Part shown: positions 1 to 6,773 of the stretch, in pieces
Layout: each line of letters begins with the position of its first letter
Position numbering within the stretch: position 1 is the first letter of the stretch
Source of the DNA: an uncultured Collinsella sp.
Lineage (GTDB): Bacteria; Actinomycetota; Coriobacteriia; Coriobacteriales; Coriobacteriaceae
Length of the DNA: 28,290 bases
Direction of reading: 5' to 3'
Assembly (NCBI GenBank): GCA_902496645.1
Contig: CABVBR010000011.1
Location: forward strand, 1-28,290
Position numbers and translations under genes: made by a program
The notes under the pieces: generated by a model
Databases searched by the model: none
Seen by the model: only the letters and a program-made list of their open reading frames with translations
What the model was told of the DNA's origin: nothing

Positions 1-1
1 C

Positions 2-71
2 CCGCCGTTCGTCAGAACGGCGGAACCTAAGGGCGCAGCGTCGACCGGTCCGCCGTTCGTTAGAACGGCGG
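2..71. repeat. two copies of a 22-bp palindrome
   Basis: CCGCCGTTC, four bases, GAACGGCGG occurs at 2-23 and again at 50-71, 48 bp apart. The loops differ (GTCA and GTTA) while both arms are identical. The pair lies just beyond the stop codon of the epimerase gene. Neither copy is followed by a run of T on either strand, so simple intrinsic terminators are not supported. They may be a dispersed intergenic repeat, a paired protein-binding site, or the edge of a longer array that continues outside the window. Confidence 0.6.
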
Positions 72-76
72 AACCT

Positions 77-970
77 CTAGAGCAGGGTGACGCTAAAGCT
101 GCGGACGTCCGTCTCGCCCGGCGCCAGCGTAATGGTGTTGACCTTGTGCTCAAAGACGTCGTCCTCGGTGTCCATGGTGGTGTGGCCAGTCCAAGGCTCG
201 AGCGCCACAAACGGGGCGTCGTTGGCGGCAGACCACACGCCGATGTACTTAAAGCCCTCAAAGTCGATCTTCACGCCGTGACCCGACTTGCGGCCGCGCA
301 GCGTGAGCGTGGAGCCCGGAGTATCGGTGAACATGATGGCATCGTTATCGAAGCTGCGGTGCGTGATGGGCAGCACGTCAGAGTTATCGGGCGCCTTGTA
401 GCTGCCCTCGAACGTCATGAGGCCATCGGGCGTGATGATGGGGGCCTCGTTGGTCCAAGCCTCGGTAAATGCCAGCTCGTAATCCTCGAATGCCTCGTCC
501 TCGGCACCGGGGGCGGGCACGTTAAATGCAGGGTGGCCGCCCACCGAGAACGGCAGGTCCACGTCGCCGGTGTTGGTGACGGCAAAGGTCTGGGTAAGCG
601 TGGCGTCGCCGGTTAGGGCATAGGTCATGTTGAGCTTAAAGTGGAAGGGGAAAGCCTTGAGCGACTCGGGCGTGTCGGTGATCTCGTACGTTACCGAGGA
701 GCCGTCCTCCGAAACCTCGACCAGCTTGTGCTCGACGATGCGCGCGAGTCCGTGGCGCGGCATCTCGCAGGTGCCAGCCGCAGACGTCGCTGTGTTGTTG
801 CGCAGCGATCCCACGATGGGGAACAGAATGGGCGCGTGCTTGCCCCAAAAAGCCGGGTCGCCCTGCCACAGATACTCGTTGCCGTCGAGGGCAAGGCTCG
901 TGAGCTGGGCTCCCATGGAATCGATGGCCGCGGTGAGGCCGCCGCGCTTGATGGTGGTGACGGTAGACAT
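77..970 (-). CDS. aldose 1-epimerase family protein (LacX type)
   Basis: A 297-residue protein of the galactose-mutarotase fold, expected to interconvert the anomers of a free or phosphorylated sugar in the cytoplasm. Seen in the sequence: the GGHPAFNVP segment with the likely catalytic histidine, and LEPWTGHTT near the C-terminus, whose glutamate matches the catalytic base of LacX-like members. Length is typical of that subfamily (about 290-300). The ATG at 970 was chosen because GGAGG lies just upstream of it; an in-frame ATG at 994 lacks a comparable site. The next gene upstream is an unrelated membrane protein, so the context does not reveal the sugar. The family is sure; the substrate is unknown. 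Confidence 0.85.
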   Translation of the reverse strand: MSTVTTIKRGGLTAAIDSMGAQLTSLALDGNEYLWQGDPAFWGKHAPILFPIVGSLRNNTATSAAGTCEMPRHGLARIVEHKLVEVSEDGSSVTYEITDTPESLKAFPFHFKLNMTYALTGDATLTQTFAVTNTGDVDLPFSVGGHPAFNVPAPGAEDEAFEDYELAFTEAWTNEAPIITPDGLMTFEGSYKAPDNSDVLPITHRSFDNDAIMFTDTPGSTLTLRGRKSGHGVKIDFEGFKYIGVWSAANDAPFVALEPWTGHTTMDTEDDVFEHKVNTITLAPGETDVRSFSVTLL

Positions 971-1049
971 GCTACTTCCTCCAAAAGTAAACAATAGTGT
1001 CGAGGGCTATTGTGCCACTCTTGGCGGCAAGGAGAAGCGGCAGGCGCAG

Positions 1050-1922
1050 TTATTGAGCGATTGCGTAAAGGTCGAACCCGCCCTGCGGCGTGCTGTCGAC
1101 CGTATCGGGCGCCTGCGAGTTAAAGCTCACGGGAACCATGCGCTTTGAGGCGCGGAAGCGCGTGCCATCGGTGGCGACGGGCGGCTCGTCGACGGTGAGC
1201 TCGTAGTCGCCGGGCTTGAGTTCGATGCCGTCGCCAGCGGAGTTGACATATTGATACTCGTCAATCGCCTGCCCCCTGAGCGTGCGGCCCACGATATGGA
1301 TGAGCATCTGGCTGTCGCCGCGCGCGGTGTCCCACGTCGCGCCGTCCTTGACCTCGACCGACACATGTACCGAGCGCGTGCGGCTGAGCGATTGTTCGAC
1401 AGACATCTCGACCTTGGCTGCGTCTTTTCGCTGCTGCTCGACATGGACCCAGACATTGCCGATCGCCGAGCAGGCAATGACGCCGGCCATAAAGGCGATG
1501 AGGATGGGACCGAGTGGTGAGCGGCGACCCGCGTCTTCCTCGCGGGCCAGATTGGGACGATGCGTGGGCGCGGGCGCTTGGGCACCCTGCGAGGGCACGT
1601 CGAGGATACTGAAGGATGCCGTGCTGCCGGGGTCGATGTTGTGGCGCGGCTGCGGCGTCTTTGCCGGCGAGATCGACATGTCGGCCGGTTCGCTGAGCGT
1701 GGCGGTAGCATCGGCCTTCGCCTCGTCGGCCTCGGCCTGGGCCCAGGCTTGTTCGAAGGTTAGGGGTTCGGCGGGATCGGGGGCAGAGTCCGGCTCGACG
1801 TCCTCGGCGCCAGCAACGGCATCAGCCTCGTCGCTCGACACGTCACGCGGCGCGGGCTCGTCCCACTCCTCGTCCGGAGCCTCGCCCTCGCTATACCACC
1901 ATTCAAAGTTATCGATATCCAT
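1050..1922 (-). CDS. single-pass membrane protein of unknown function, acidic N-terminal half
   Basis: I do not recognise a family for this 290-residue protein. Residues 1-135 are strongly acidic and Ala/Pro/Ser-rich (Glu/Asp patches such as EWWYSEGEAPDEEWDEP) and probably disordered. One hydrophobic segment spans about 137-157, followed by a charged turn and a compact-looking domain (about 165-290) with alternating hydrophobic residues that suggests a small beta-rich fold. No signal-peptide cleavage site is visible. By the positive-inside rule (RR before the segment, acidic region far from it) the N-terminus is probably cytoplasmic and the C-terminal domain outside. AAGGGG lies about 8 bases before the ATG. 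Coding quality is good and long opposite-strand frames here are shadows. Confidence 0.7.
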   Translation of the reverse strand: MDIDNFEWWYSEGEAPDEEWDEPAPRDVSSDEADAVAGAEDVEPDSAPDPAEPLTFEQAWAQAEADEAKADATATLSEPADMSISPAKTPQPRHNIDPGSTASFSILDVPSQGAQAPAPTHRPNLAREEDAGRRSPLGPILIAFMAGVIACSAIGNVWVHVEQQRKDAAKVEMSVEQSLSRTRSVHVSVEVKDGATWDTARGDSQMLIHIVGRTLRGQAIDEYQYVNSAGDGIELKPGDYELTVDEPPVATDGTRFRASKRMVPVSFNSQAPDTVDSTPQGGFDLYAIAQ

Positions 1923-1997
1923 ACGGGGCGCCCCTTAGGCCTCGCAAATAAACACTTGCTAGCTTTATACCCTCAGATGGCACGGCGGCTCGCATGG

Positions 1998-2030
1998 AAT
2001 GTGACAAAGGGACTATCCCTTTGTCACATT
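1998..2030. repeat. 33-bp perfect palindrome, AATGTGACAAAGGGA family, copy 1
   Basis: AATGTGACAAAGGGA (1998-2012), loop CTA, then the exact complement (2016-2030). It lies between the unknown membrane-protein gene and the stop codon of the ATPase gene, six bases past that stop. Related copies occur at 3471-3503 and 21134-21166, with degenerate forms at 8450-8480 and near 9500. On the plus strand TTTT follows; on the minus strand, the direction of the flanking genes, no T-run follows. A dispersed intergenic repeat is therefore the best reading, although it could also act as a transcription stop. Confidence 0.8.
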
Positions 2031-2036
2031 TTGCGT

Positions 2037-3353
2037 TTAGCCGAGGGCGATCTTGTTTCTCAGCAAGAAGTCGACCGCCCCTACGATTCTGATGCCGTCG
2101 ATGTCTGTTGGATGCTCACCATCCCTGACAATCAGGATTTTCTCGTACGAATCAGGTATTTTTCCCAGCATGTTTAGCTTGAGCGGTCGCAGCTCGCGCT
2201 CTCTGGTCGCCTCGGCATCGATCCGTTCGGTAACCTGGATATATTTGCGGTCCGATCCCTCGCCAATTGCGACAAAGTCGATTTCCCCCGCGCGCAGATG
2301 GCCGCAGAACACTTCGTATCCTTCAAAGACAAGCTGGTTGTAGATAACGTTCTCGAGCATCCTTCCGCTATCGCTACCTCTATATCCGTCAAGATAGCTG
2401 CGGATTCCCGTATCGGCTATGTAATATTTACCTCCTGTCTTGAGAAGCCCCCGCCCCTTGACGTCATACCTTTTTACCTTGGTAAACAGGTACGTCTCTT
2501 CCAGAGCGTCAATATACGCCGACACCGTCGATGCGTTGGTCTTACCGCCCGCCGATTCGTTGAGCGTCCCTACGATTTTGTTGACCGAGGTTTGATTGGA
2601 GATGTTGTCTGCCAGATACGCACAGAGCCGCTCGAGAACGTCGCGCTTGGTGATAGCTCCGCGACCTCTACGCGTCGCACGCAATAGGATATCGCGCGCG
2701 ACAATCGTCTGATAGAGGCTACGGATGTAGTCACGACACGCCTCGCGTCTCGGCTCGTCATGAGCCAGAAACGGCATGCCGCCATAGGTTATGTACTGCT
2801 CGAGCACGGTGTTTGAATTAAGGCGATCGCCCGTCTTGGAAACGAGCTCAACCCTCTCGCCAAGCCCTTCGGCGACGACCGCATCAATCGAGCGAAAATC
2901 AAGATACTCGCCAAACGTGAGCGGCTGCATCTTGACCTCGATATACCGGCCCGAGATAAGCGTTGCAAGCTCGCTCGATAGCAAAAAGGCATTGGAGCCC
3001 GTGACATAGATATCGCACGGCAAATCGATTCGGAGCGAGTTAACCGCCTTTTCCCAGCCCTCGACATTCTGGAGCTCGTCAAAGAACAGGTAGGGACGAT
3101 CGACACTGTCAACGCGCTCCCGAACCATGCGATAAAACGTCAGGTAATCTGTAATCCCCGCATACTCTAGAGATTCCATCTTAAAGGTCAGCAAACGCTC
3201 GGCCGGCACCCCCTGTTGCGCCAGGTGCTCCCTCATCATGTCCAATAACGTGGATTTGCCGCAACGGCGTATACCCGTCACGATTTTGATGAGGTCGGTA
3301 TCCTGAAAAGCAATGAGTCGATCAAGGTAACGGCTTCGGCGAACGATGTCCAT
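2037..3353 (-). CDS. AAA ATPase with C-terminal DUF4143 domain
   Basis: A 438-residue ATP-binding protein of the AAA_14/DUF4143 group. Seen: Walker A GIRRCGKS (27-34), Walker B LFFDE (89-93), a TGSN sensor-like segment at 117-120, and SGRY near 133-136, all typical of the ATPase domain. The C-terminal half carries the DUF4143 hallmark EIDFVAIG followed by a YIQV strand, resembling a restriction-endonuclease-like fold. The cellular role of this widespread accessory family is not established. The ATG at 3353 has GGGAGG four bases upstream. The coding region looks less GC-rich than its neighbours, which fits an accessory gene. Two perfect palindromes lie immediately upstream (3385-3459). A second family member is at 19631-20992. 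Confidence 0.85.
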   Translation of the reverse strand: MDIVRRSRYLDRLIAFQDTDLIKIVTGIRRCGKSTLLDMMREHLAQQGVPAERLLTFKMESLEYAGITDYLTFYRMVRERVDSVDRPYLFFDELQNVEGWEKAVNSLRIDLPCDIYVTGSNAFLLSSELATLISGRYIEVKMQPLTFGEYLDFRSIDAVVAEGLGERVELVSKTGDRLNSNTVLEQYITYGGMPFLAHDEPRREACRDYIRSLYQTIVARDILLRATRRGRGAITKRDVLERLCAYLADNISNQTSVNKIVGTLNESAGGKTNASTVSAYIDALEETYLFTKVKRYDVKGRGLLKTGGKYYIADTGIRSYLDGYRGSDSGRMLENVIYNQLVFEGYEVFCGHLRAGEIDFVAIGEGSDRKYIQVTERIDAEATRERELRPLKLNMLGKIPDSYEKILIVRDGEHPTDIDGIRIVGAVDFLLRNKIALG

Positions 3354-3384
3354 AGAGCCTCCCTAGCGCCCGTCCAGACATGAA

Positions 3385-3421
3385 ATCTTATAAACTTGCA
3401 TTATTTGCAAGTTTATAAGAT
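3385..3421. promoter_or_regulatory. perfect 16-bp inverted repeat upstream of the DUF4143 ATPase gene
   Basis: ATCTTATAAACTTGCA (3385-3400), five bases, then its exact complement (3406-3421). It begins 32 bp upstream of the ATPase start and shares the core AACTTGCA with a second palindrome 40 bp further upstream (centre to centre). The AT-rich arms contain TATAA on both strands and could overlap a promoter. No T-run or upstream gene makes it a terminator. I read it as an operator or replication/recombination-type site linked to the ATPase; this is inference. Confidence 0.6.
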
Positions 3422-3426
3422 ACCAC

Positions 3427-3459
3427 CTTAGAAACTTGCAGATTTTGCAAGTTTCTAAG
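3427..3459. promoter_or_regulatory. second perfect inverted repeat (14-bp arms) upstream of the ATPase gene
   Basis: CTTAGAAACTTGCA (3427-3440), GATTT, then the exact complement (3446-3459). The five-base spacer and the AACTTGCA core match the neighbouring palindrome at 3385-3421, while the outer flanks and spacer differ. Conserved core with changed flanks that still pair points to selection for the paired structure or for a dyad-binding protein. Confidence 0.6.
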
Positions 3460-3470
3460 AAATGGGCGTG

Positions 3471-3503
3471 GATGTGGCAAAGGGGCTATCCCTTTGTCAC
3501 ATC
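3471..3503. repeat. AATGTGACAAAGGGA-family palindrome, copy 2
   Basis: GATGTGGCAAAGGGG (3471-3485), loop CTA, TCCCTTTGTCACATC (3489-3503). Two positions of the left arm differ from copy 1; both differences give G·U pairs in plus-strand RNA but A·C mismatches in minus-strand RNA. It adjoins the next long inverted repeat (3508-3570) and sits between the MerR gene and the ATPase promoter region. Confidence 0.7.
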
Positions 3504-3507
3504 GAAG

Positions 3508-3570
3508 TTGCGGTGGAATAGTTCCCGTTTGTGCGATTACTCGGGCTATTTAGGAACTATTTCACCGCAA
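3508..3570. repeat. 63-bp inverted repeat directly after the MerR stop codon
   Basis: TTGCGGTGGAATAGTTCC (3508-3525) pairs with 3553-3570 with a single mismatch, which is a G·U pair in plus-strand RNA; the loop is 27 bases. It starts one base beyond the stop codon of the MerR gene (3572). It could end minus-strand transcription as a large hairpin, but no T-run follows, so a repeat element that abuts the stop codon is equally likely. Confidence 0.65.
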
Positions 3571-3571
3571 G

Positions 3572-4438
3572 TTATTTGAGGGCGACGGGGATCTGGATGC
3601 AGCAGAAGTCTTCTTGGTGGGACTCGTCGTAGCTCGTGGTATCGAGGTAGCAAAAGTCGAAGGCGTTGCCAACGGGCTGGAGCGCGTGCTCGTCCATGCA
3701 GGCCACAATGGCGCGGATGCCTTCGGGCTCGTACGGCATGCCCCAGCGGCTGATGCACAGGTATGTGCCCTCGGGCAGCACTTCGATGCCGATCTCTGCC
3801 AGCTCGGCAGCGTCGCTCGGCAGCAGCTCCTCGGCACCGCGCGGCAGCACGGCAAAGGAGCCAGCGCCGGCGATGGGATCGTCGGAATGCAGCGCCTCGC
3901 GACGCAGCATGGCGCCCCAACCGCGCATGGGGCGCGTGCCCGTCAACGTGCGCATGCGCAGGATTGCCCGCATGAGCGTGGGGTGAAGCATCGAGCGACC
4001 GCGCTCGATATCGCCCGGAAACTCCTCAAAGACCACGTAGCGGCGCTCGAATTGCTTGAGTTCCGGACTGCCCTCGCGCTCGCGCCAGTAGACTGCCTCG
4101 TCGTAAAAGCTCAGGCGCTCCTGCACACTCGCGCGCTCAGCCTTGAGCCCGGCAATCTGCTTGTCGAGCGCCTGAACCCGCGAGCGCAGGTGATCGGTCA
4201 TCTCGCCAATGTCGAACGTCGAGGTCAGACGGTCGACCTCGTCGAGCTCGAGCCCCAGATCGCGCAACATGCAGATCAGGCGCATGAGCGGGATCTGCGT
4301 GGGCGAATAGAAACGGTAGCCTTTTTCGTTAACCACGGCGGGCTTAAACAGGCCGATCTTGTCGTAGTAGATGAGCGTTTGGCGCGAAACGTTAAACAAG
4401 CTCGCCATCTCGCTAATCGCATACATGCCCGTCTGCAT
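3572..4438 (-). CDS. MerR-family regulator with a GyrI-like effector domain
   Basis: A 288-residue regulator built like BmrR. Residues 5-70 form the MerR winged helix (YAISEMASLFNVSRQTLIYY, then DKIGLFKP). A dimerisation coiled coil follows (about 85-120), then a C-terminal effector-binding region resembling the GyrI-like fold, with aromatic and acidic residues suited to a small ligand. The ATG at 4438 is preceded by GGGAGG; an upstream in-frame ATG at 4501 would translate through the hairpin at 4471-4498 and is rejected. It is the last gene of the decarboxylase locus on the minus strand, 92 bp after ubiX. It may control that locus in response to an aromatic acid or product, but no MerR-type operator with a 19-bp promoter spacer was identified. 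Confidence 0.85.
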   Translation of the reverse strand: MQTGMYAISEMASLFNVSRQTLIYYDKIGLFKPAVVNEKGYRFYSPTQIPLMRLICMLRDLGLELDEVDRLTSTFDIGEMTDHLRSRVQALDKQIAGLKAERASVQERLSFYDEAVYWREREGSPELKQFERRYVVFEEFPGDIERGRSMLHPTLMRAILRMRTLTGTRPMRGWGAMLRREALHSDDPIAGAGSFAVLPRGAEELLPSDAAELAEIGIEVLPEGTYLCISRWGMPYEPEGIRAIVACMDEHALQPVGNAFDFCYLDTTSYDESHQEDFCCIQIPVALK

Positions 4439-4470
4439 AGATCCTCCCGACACATCCTTTTTGCGCACAA

Positions 4471-4498
4471 AGCCCGCCACCCACAGGGGCAGCGGGCT
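4471..4498 (-). terminator. hairpin after ubiX, possible weak terminator
   Basis: AGCCCGC (4471-4477) pairs with GCGGGCT (4492-4498). Read on the minus strand the stem is followed by TTTGTG and, a little later, by AAAAAGG, so the U-tract is short. It lies 33 bases beyond the ubiX stop and before the MerR gene, so it may reduce read-through into the regulator. Confidence 0.4.
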
Positions 4499-4530
4499 CA
4501 AACACTACTCGTATCCTACCCTAAAGACGC

Positions 4531-5109
4531 TTATGACCAGCGCTTATAGTTTGCGCATGACACGCCGACGGCCTCGAGCGCCTTGGCGGCGATGTGATGC
4601 ACCGCGTCGTCGAGCGTGGCGGGGCCGTTGTAAAACGTGAGCATGGGCGGCATGAGCATGACGCCCGGTACGCGCGCCAGACGCGCCATGTTGTCGACGT
4701 GAATGGCGCTGAAGGGCGTCTCGCGCACCATGAGCACCAGGCGGCGCTGCTCTTTCATCTGCACGTCGGCCGCACGCAGCAGCAGGTTTTCGCTGTAGCC
4801 GCTTGCGATGCCGGCGAGCGTCTTCATGGAGCACGGGGCCACGATCATGCCATCGACCGGATAGGTGCCGCTTGCGATGGCGGCGCCGATGTTCTTGTTG
4901 TCGTAGACCACATCGGCATGCGCGGCAAACTCGTCGAGCGTCATGCCGAGCTCCTGCTCGATGGTGATCTCTCCCCCACGCGTGACGACAAGCGCCGACT
5001 CGGCACCGGCCTGACGCAGGCACTTGAGACACTCGAGGCCCAGCGCAGCGCCGCTGGCACCAGAAACGCCAACGACAATGCGACGGGGACGAACAGAAGA
5101 CTCAGGCAT
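4531..5109 (-). CDS. ubiX: UbiX-type flavin prenyltransferase (LpdB-like)
   Basis: A 192-residue enzyme that joins a dimethylallyl group to reduced FMN, making the prenylated flavin cofactor needed by UbiD-type decarboxylases. Seen: the N-terminal VGVSGASGAALG flavin-binding loop, the PCSMKTLAGIASGYSENLL segment, RAADVQMKEQRRLVLMVRET, and an aromatic C-terminal stretch (PPMLTFYNGP), all hallmarks of UbiX/Pad1. Length is normal. AAGGAG lies five bases before the ATG. It follows the UbiD-family gene by 33 bp on the same strand and almost certainly shares its transcript. In such pairs from anaerobes and lactic acid bacteria the cofactor serves a dedicated aromatic-acid decarboxylase rather than ubiquinone synthesis. 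Confidence 0.93.
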   Translation of the reverse strand: MPESSVRPRRIVVGVSGASGAALGLECLKCLRQAGAESALVVTRGGEITIEQELGMTLDEFAAHADVVYDNKNIGAAIASGTYPVDGMIVAPCSMKTLAGIASGYSENLLLRAADVQMKEQRRLVLMVRETPFSAIHVDNMARLARVPGVMLMPPMLTFYNGPATLDDAVHHIAAKALEAVGVSCANYKRWS

Positions 5110-5142
5110 GACAACTCCTTGACTACTTGGTAGGGCTACTTA

Positions 5143-6630
5143 CTAGAAAGCAATCTCCTTGGCCCACTTGTCCTTGTCGATCTCCATGAACTGCGAGCGG
5201 ATGAAGTTCTTCTTGAGGTCGAACGGGACCGTGCAGTCGAAGATGGCCTTGCAGGCGATGCCATGCTCGCGGATCGTGGGGTCGAACGCGGGATCGTTGG
5301 ACGGGTCGAGCACGTGGCAGTGGCAGCCGGGGATGGTGATGAGGTCCACGTCGGCCTGGAAGCGCGTGGTCATGGCCCACATCACGTCGCTCATATCGAA
5401 GATATCGACATCCTCGTCAACAAGGATGACGTGCTTGAGCTCGGAGAATGCCGAGAAGGCGAGCATGGCGGCGTTGCGCTGACGGCCCTCGTCATTTTTG
5501 CTCGACTTCTTAAACTGCATGATGGCAACGAACTTGCCGCCGCCGCAGGGGGCAGCGTGGACGTTGAGCAGGCGGCCCGGGATGGCGGTCTCGACCATCT
5601 TGTAGATGGAGGCCTCGGTGGGGATGCCGGCCATGGAAACGTGCTCGTGCGAAGGGCCGATGCAGCTCTCCATGATGGGATTGACGCGCGTGGTGACGGC
5701 GGTGATCTTGATCACCGGGCAGACCTTGGCGCCGCCGGTGTAGCCGGGGAACTCGGGCATGGCGTAGCCGTGGCCGTTGACGTCCTCGTTGATGGTCTCG
5801 TCGTGCATGAGGTAGCCCTCGAGCACATACTCGGCATTGGCGATGCACTTCTGCGGAACGGTGACGCAGTCGGCAAGCTCGACGGCGTGGCCGCGCAGGG
5901 CGCCGGCGATCTGCAGCTCGTTAAAGCCGAGCGGCGTGGTGGGCGCCTCGAAGCCACAGCACATGTACACGGCGGGGTCCAGGCCGATGGAGATGGAGAT
6001 GGGCATGTCCTCGCCGCGCTGGCAGTACTCGTCAAAGAACGCGCCCAGGTGACGGCTACCCGGAGTGATCCACATGGCGAGCTTGTCCTTGTCGACGCAG
6101 GAGAAGCGGTGGATGGTCACGTCGGACTGGGAGCCGTCGGGGCTCGTGCCGTAGGCGAGGCCCATGGTGATGTAGGGGCCGCCGTCGACGGGCGTGTTGG
6201 TGGGAGCGGGGACGATCTTGCGCAGGTCAAAGCCCTCGTCGGTCGCCTTGTACACGACCTCCTGGCAGTCGACATGCTTGCCCTCGGCGATCTGCTCGGG
6301 CGCGATCAGGTTCTCGAAGCGCTTGCCGATTTCGAGGCCCAGGTGCTCCTCGTCCAGGTCGAGCAGGGCGGCAACGCGCTTGCGGCTGGCAAGCATGCCG
6401 ATGCAGACCTTGGCATCGTCAAAGCCCTTGACGTTGTTGAAGACCATCGCCGGGCCCTCTTTGGTCGGGCGCATAACGGTGCCGCCGGCACCGACGTGAC
6501 GATAGACACCCGAGACCTCGGCGTCCGGGTCGACCTGAGTGTCGGTCTCGAGCAGCTGGCCCGGCATCTCGCGCAAAAAGTCGAGCGCGGAGCGCAGGTC
6601 GTGGATCTGGGAAGCATCGGTAGTGGACAT
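5143..6630 (-). CDS. lpdC: UbiD-family decarboxylase, LpdC (gallate decarboxylase)-like
   Basis: A 495-residue prenyl-FMN-dependent decarboxylase. Long stretches agree with the gallate/protocatechuate decarboxylase LpdC of Lactiplantibacillus as I recall it: GVYRHVGAGGTVMRPTKEGP, YKATDEGFDLRKIV, SDVTIHRF, PTTPLGFNELQIAGA, GPSHEHVSMAGIPTEAS and LVDEDVDIFDMSDV. The expected active-site arginine (IHR) and glutamates (AEYVLEGYL) are present, and length matches. The ATG at 6630 has AAGGAGC five bases upstream; the longer frame from 6708 is unlikely because it runs through a strong hairpin. The gene lies between a carboxylate-type transporter and ubiX. Probable reaction: non-oxidative loss of CO2 from a hydroxylated benzoate. 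Gallate is the leading guess, but other substrates remain possible. Confidence 0.88.
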   Translation of the reverse strand: MSTTDASQIHDLRSALDFLREMPGQLLETDTQVDPDAEVSGVYRHVGAGGTVMRPTKEGPAMVFNNVKGFDDAKVCIGMLASRKRVAALLDLDEEHLGLEIGKRFENLIAPEQIAEGKHVDCQEVVYKATDEGFDLRKIVPAPTNTPVDGGPYITMGLAYGTSPDGSQSDVTIHRFSCVDKDKLAMWITPGSRHLGAFFDEYCQRGEDMPISISIGLDPAVYMCCGFEAPTTPLGFNELQIAGALRGHAVELADCVTVPQKCIANAEYVLEGYLMHDETINEDVNGHGYAMPEFPGYTGGAKVCPVIKITAVTTRVNPIMESCIGPSHEHVSMAGIPTEASIYKMVETAIPGRLLNVHAAPCGGGKFVAIMQFKKSSKNDEGRQRNAAMLAFSAFSELKHVILVDEDVDIFDMSDVMWAMTTRFQADVDLITIPGCHCHVLDPSNDPAFDPTIREHGIACKAIFDCTVPFDLKKNFIRSQFMEIDKDKWAKEIAF

Positions 6631-6652
6631 AGCATGCTCCTTTCGGGAGAGC

Positions 6653-6678
6653 GCCCGGCGGCGAGGATGCCGCCGGGC
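6653..6678 (-). promoter_or_regulatory. strong hairpin in the ubiD leader
   Basis: GCCCGGCGGC (6653-6662), six-base loop, GCCGCCGGGC (6669-6678): a 10-bp GC stem some 23 bases upstream of the decarboxylase start. On the minus strand it is followed by GCTCTCCCGAAAGGAGC, in which GCTCT can pair with GGAGC and hide the ribosome binding site. No T-run follows. An mRNA processing or stabilising element, or translational control of the decarboxylase, is plausible. Confidence 0.45.
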
Positions 6679-6773
6679 TGGGTAACGTAGTGGGGCCGCG
6701 GCGCTCATAGATGGGACGCTCGGCCACTCGCAGTTCGAGCACTCGGCTGCTTACAGCCCAAGCGCTCGACCGC

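Noticed and set aside
3385..3459. Repeated palindromes as a CRISPR array
   Set aside because: Only two units, no spacers of even length, and each unit is itself a perfect dyad; no cas genes are present.
4439..4501. N-terminal extension of the MerR protein from the ATG at 4501
   Set aside because: The extension is encoded by the hairpin at 4471-4498 and lacks a ribosome binding site, while the ATG at 4438 has GGGAGG in place.
4531..6630. UbiX and UbiD as ubiquinone biosynthesis genes
   Set aside because: The UbiD sequence is of the gallate-decarboxylase type, the genes sit with an LpdD domain and a transporter, and no other quinone genes are near.
5263..6690. A 475-codon plus-strand frame opposite the UbiD-family gene
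   Set aside because: It mirrors the codon pattern of the decarboxylase gene and is a compositional shadow.
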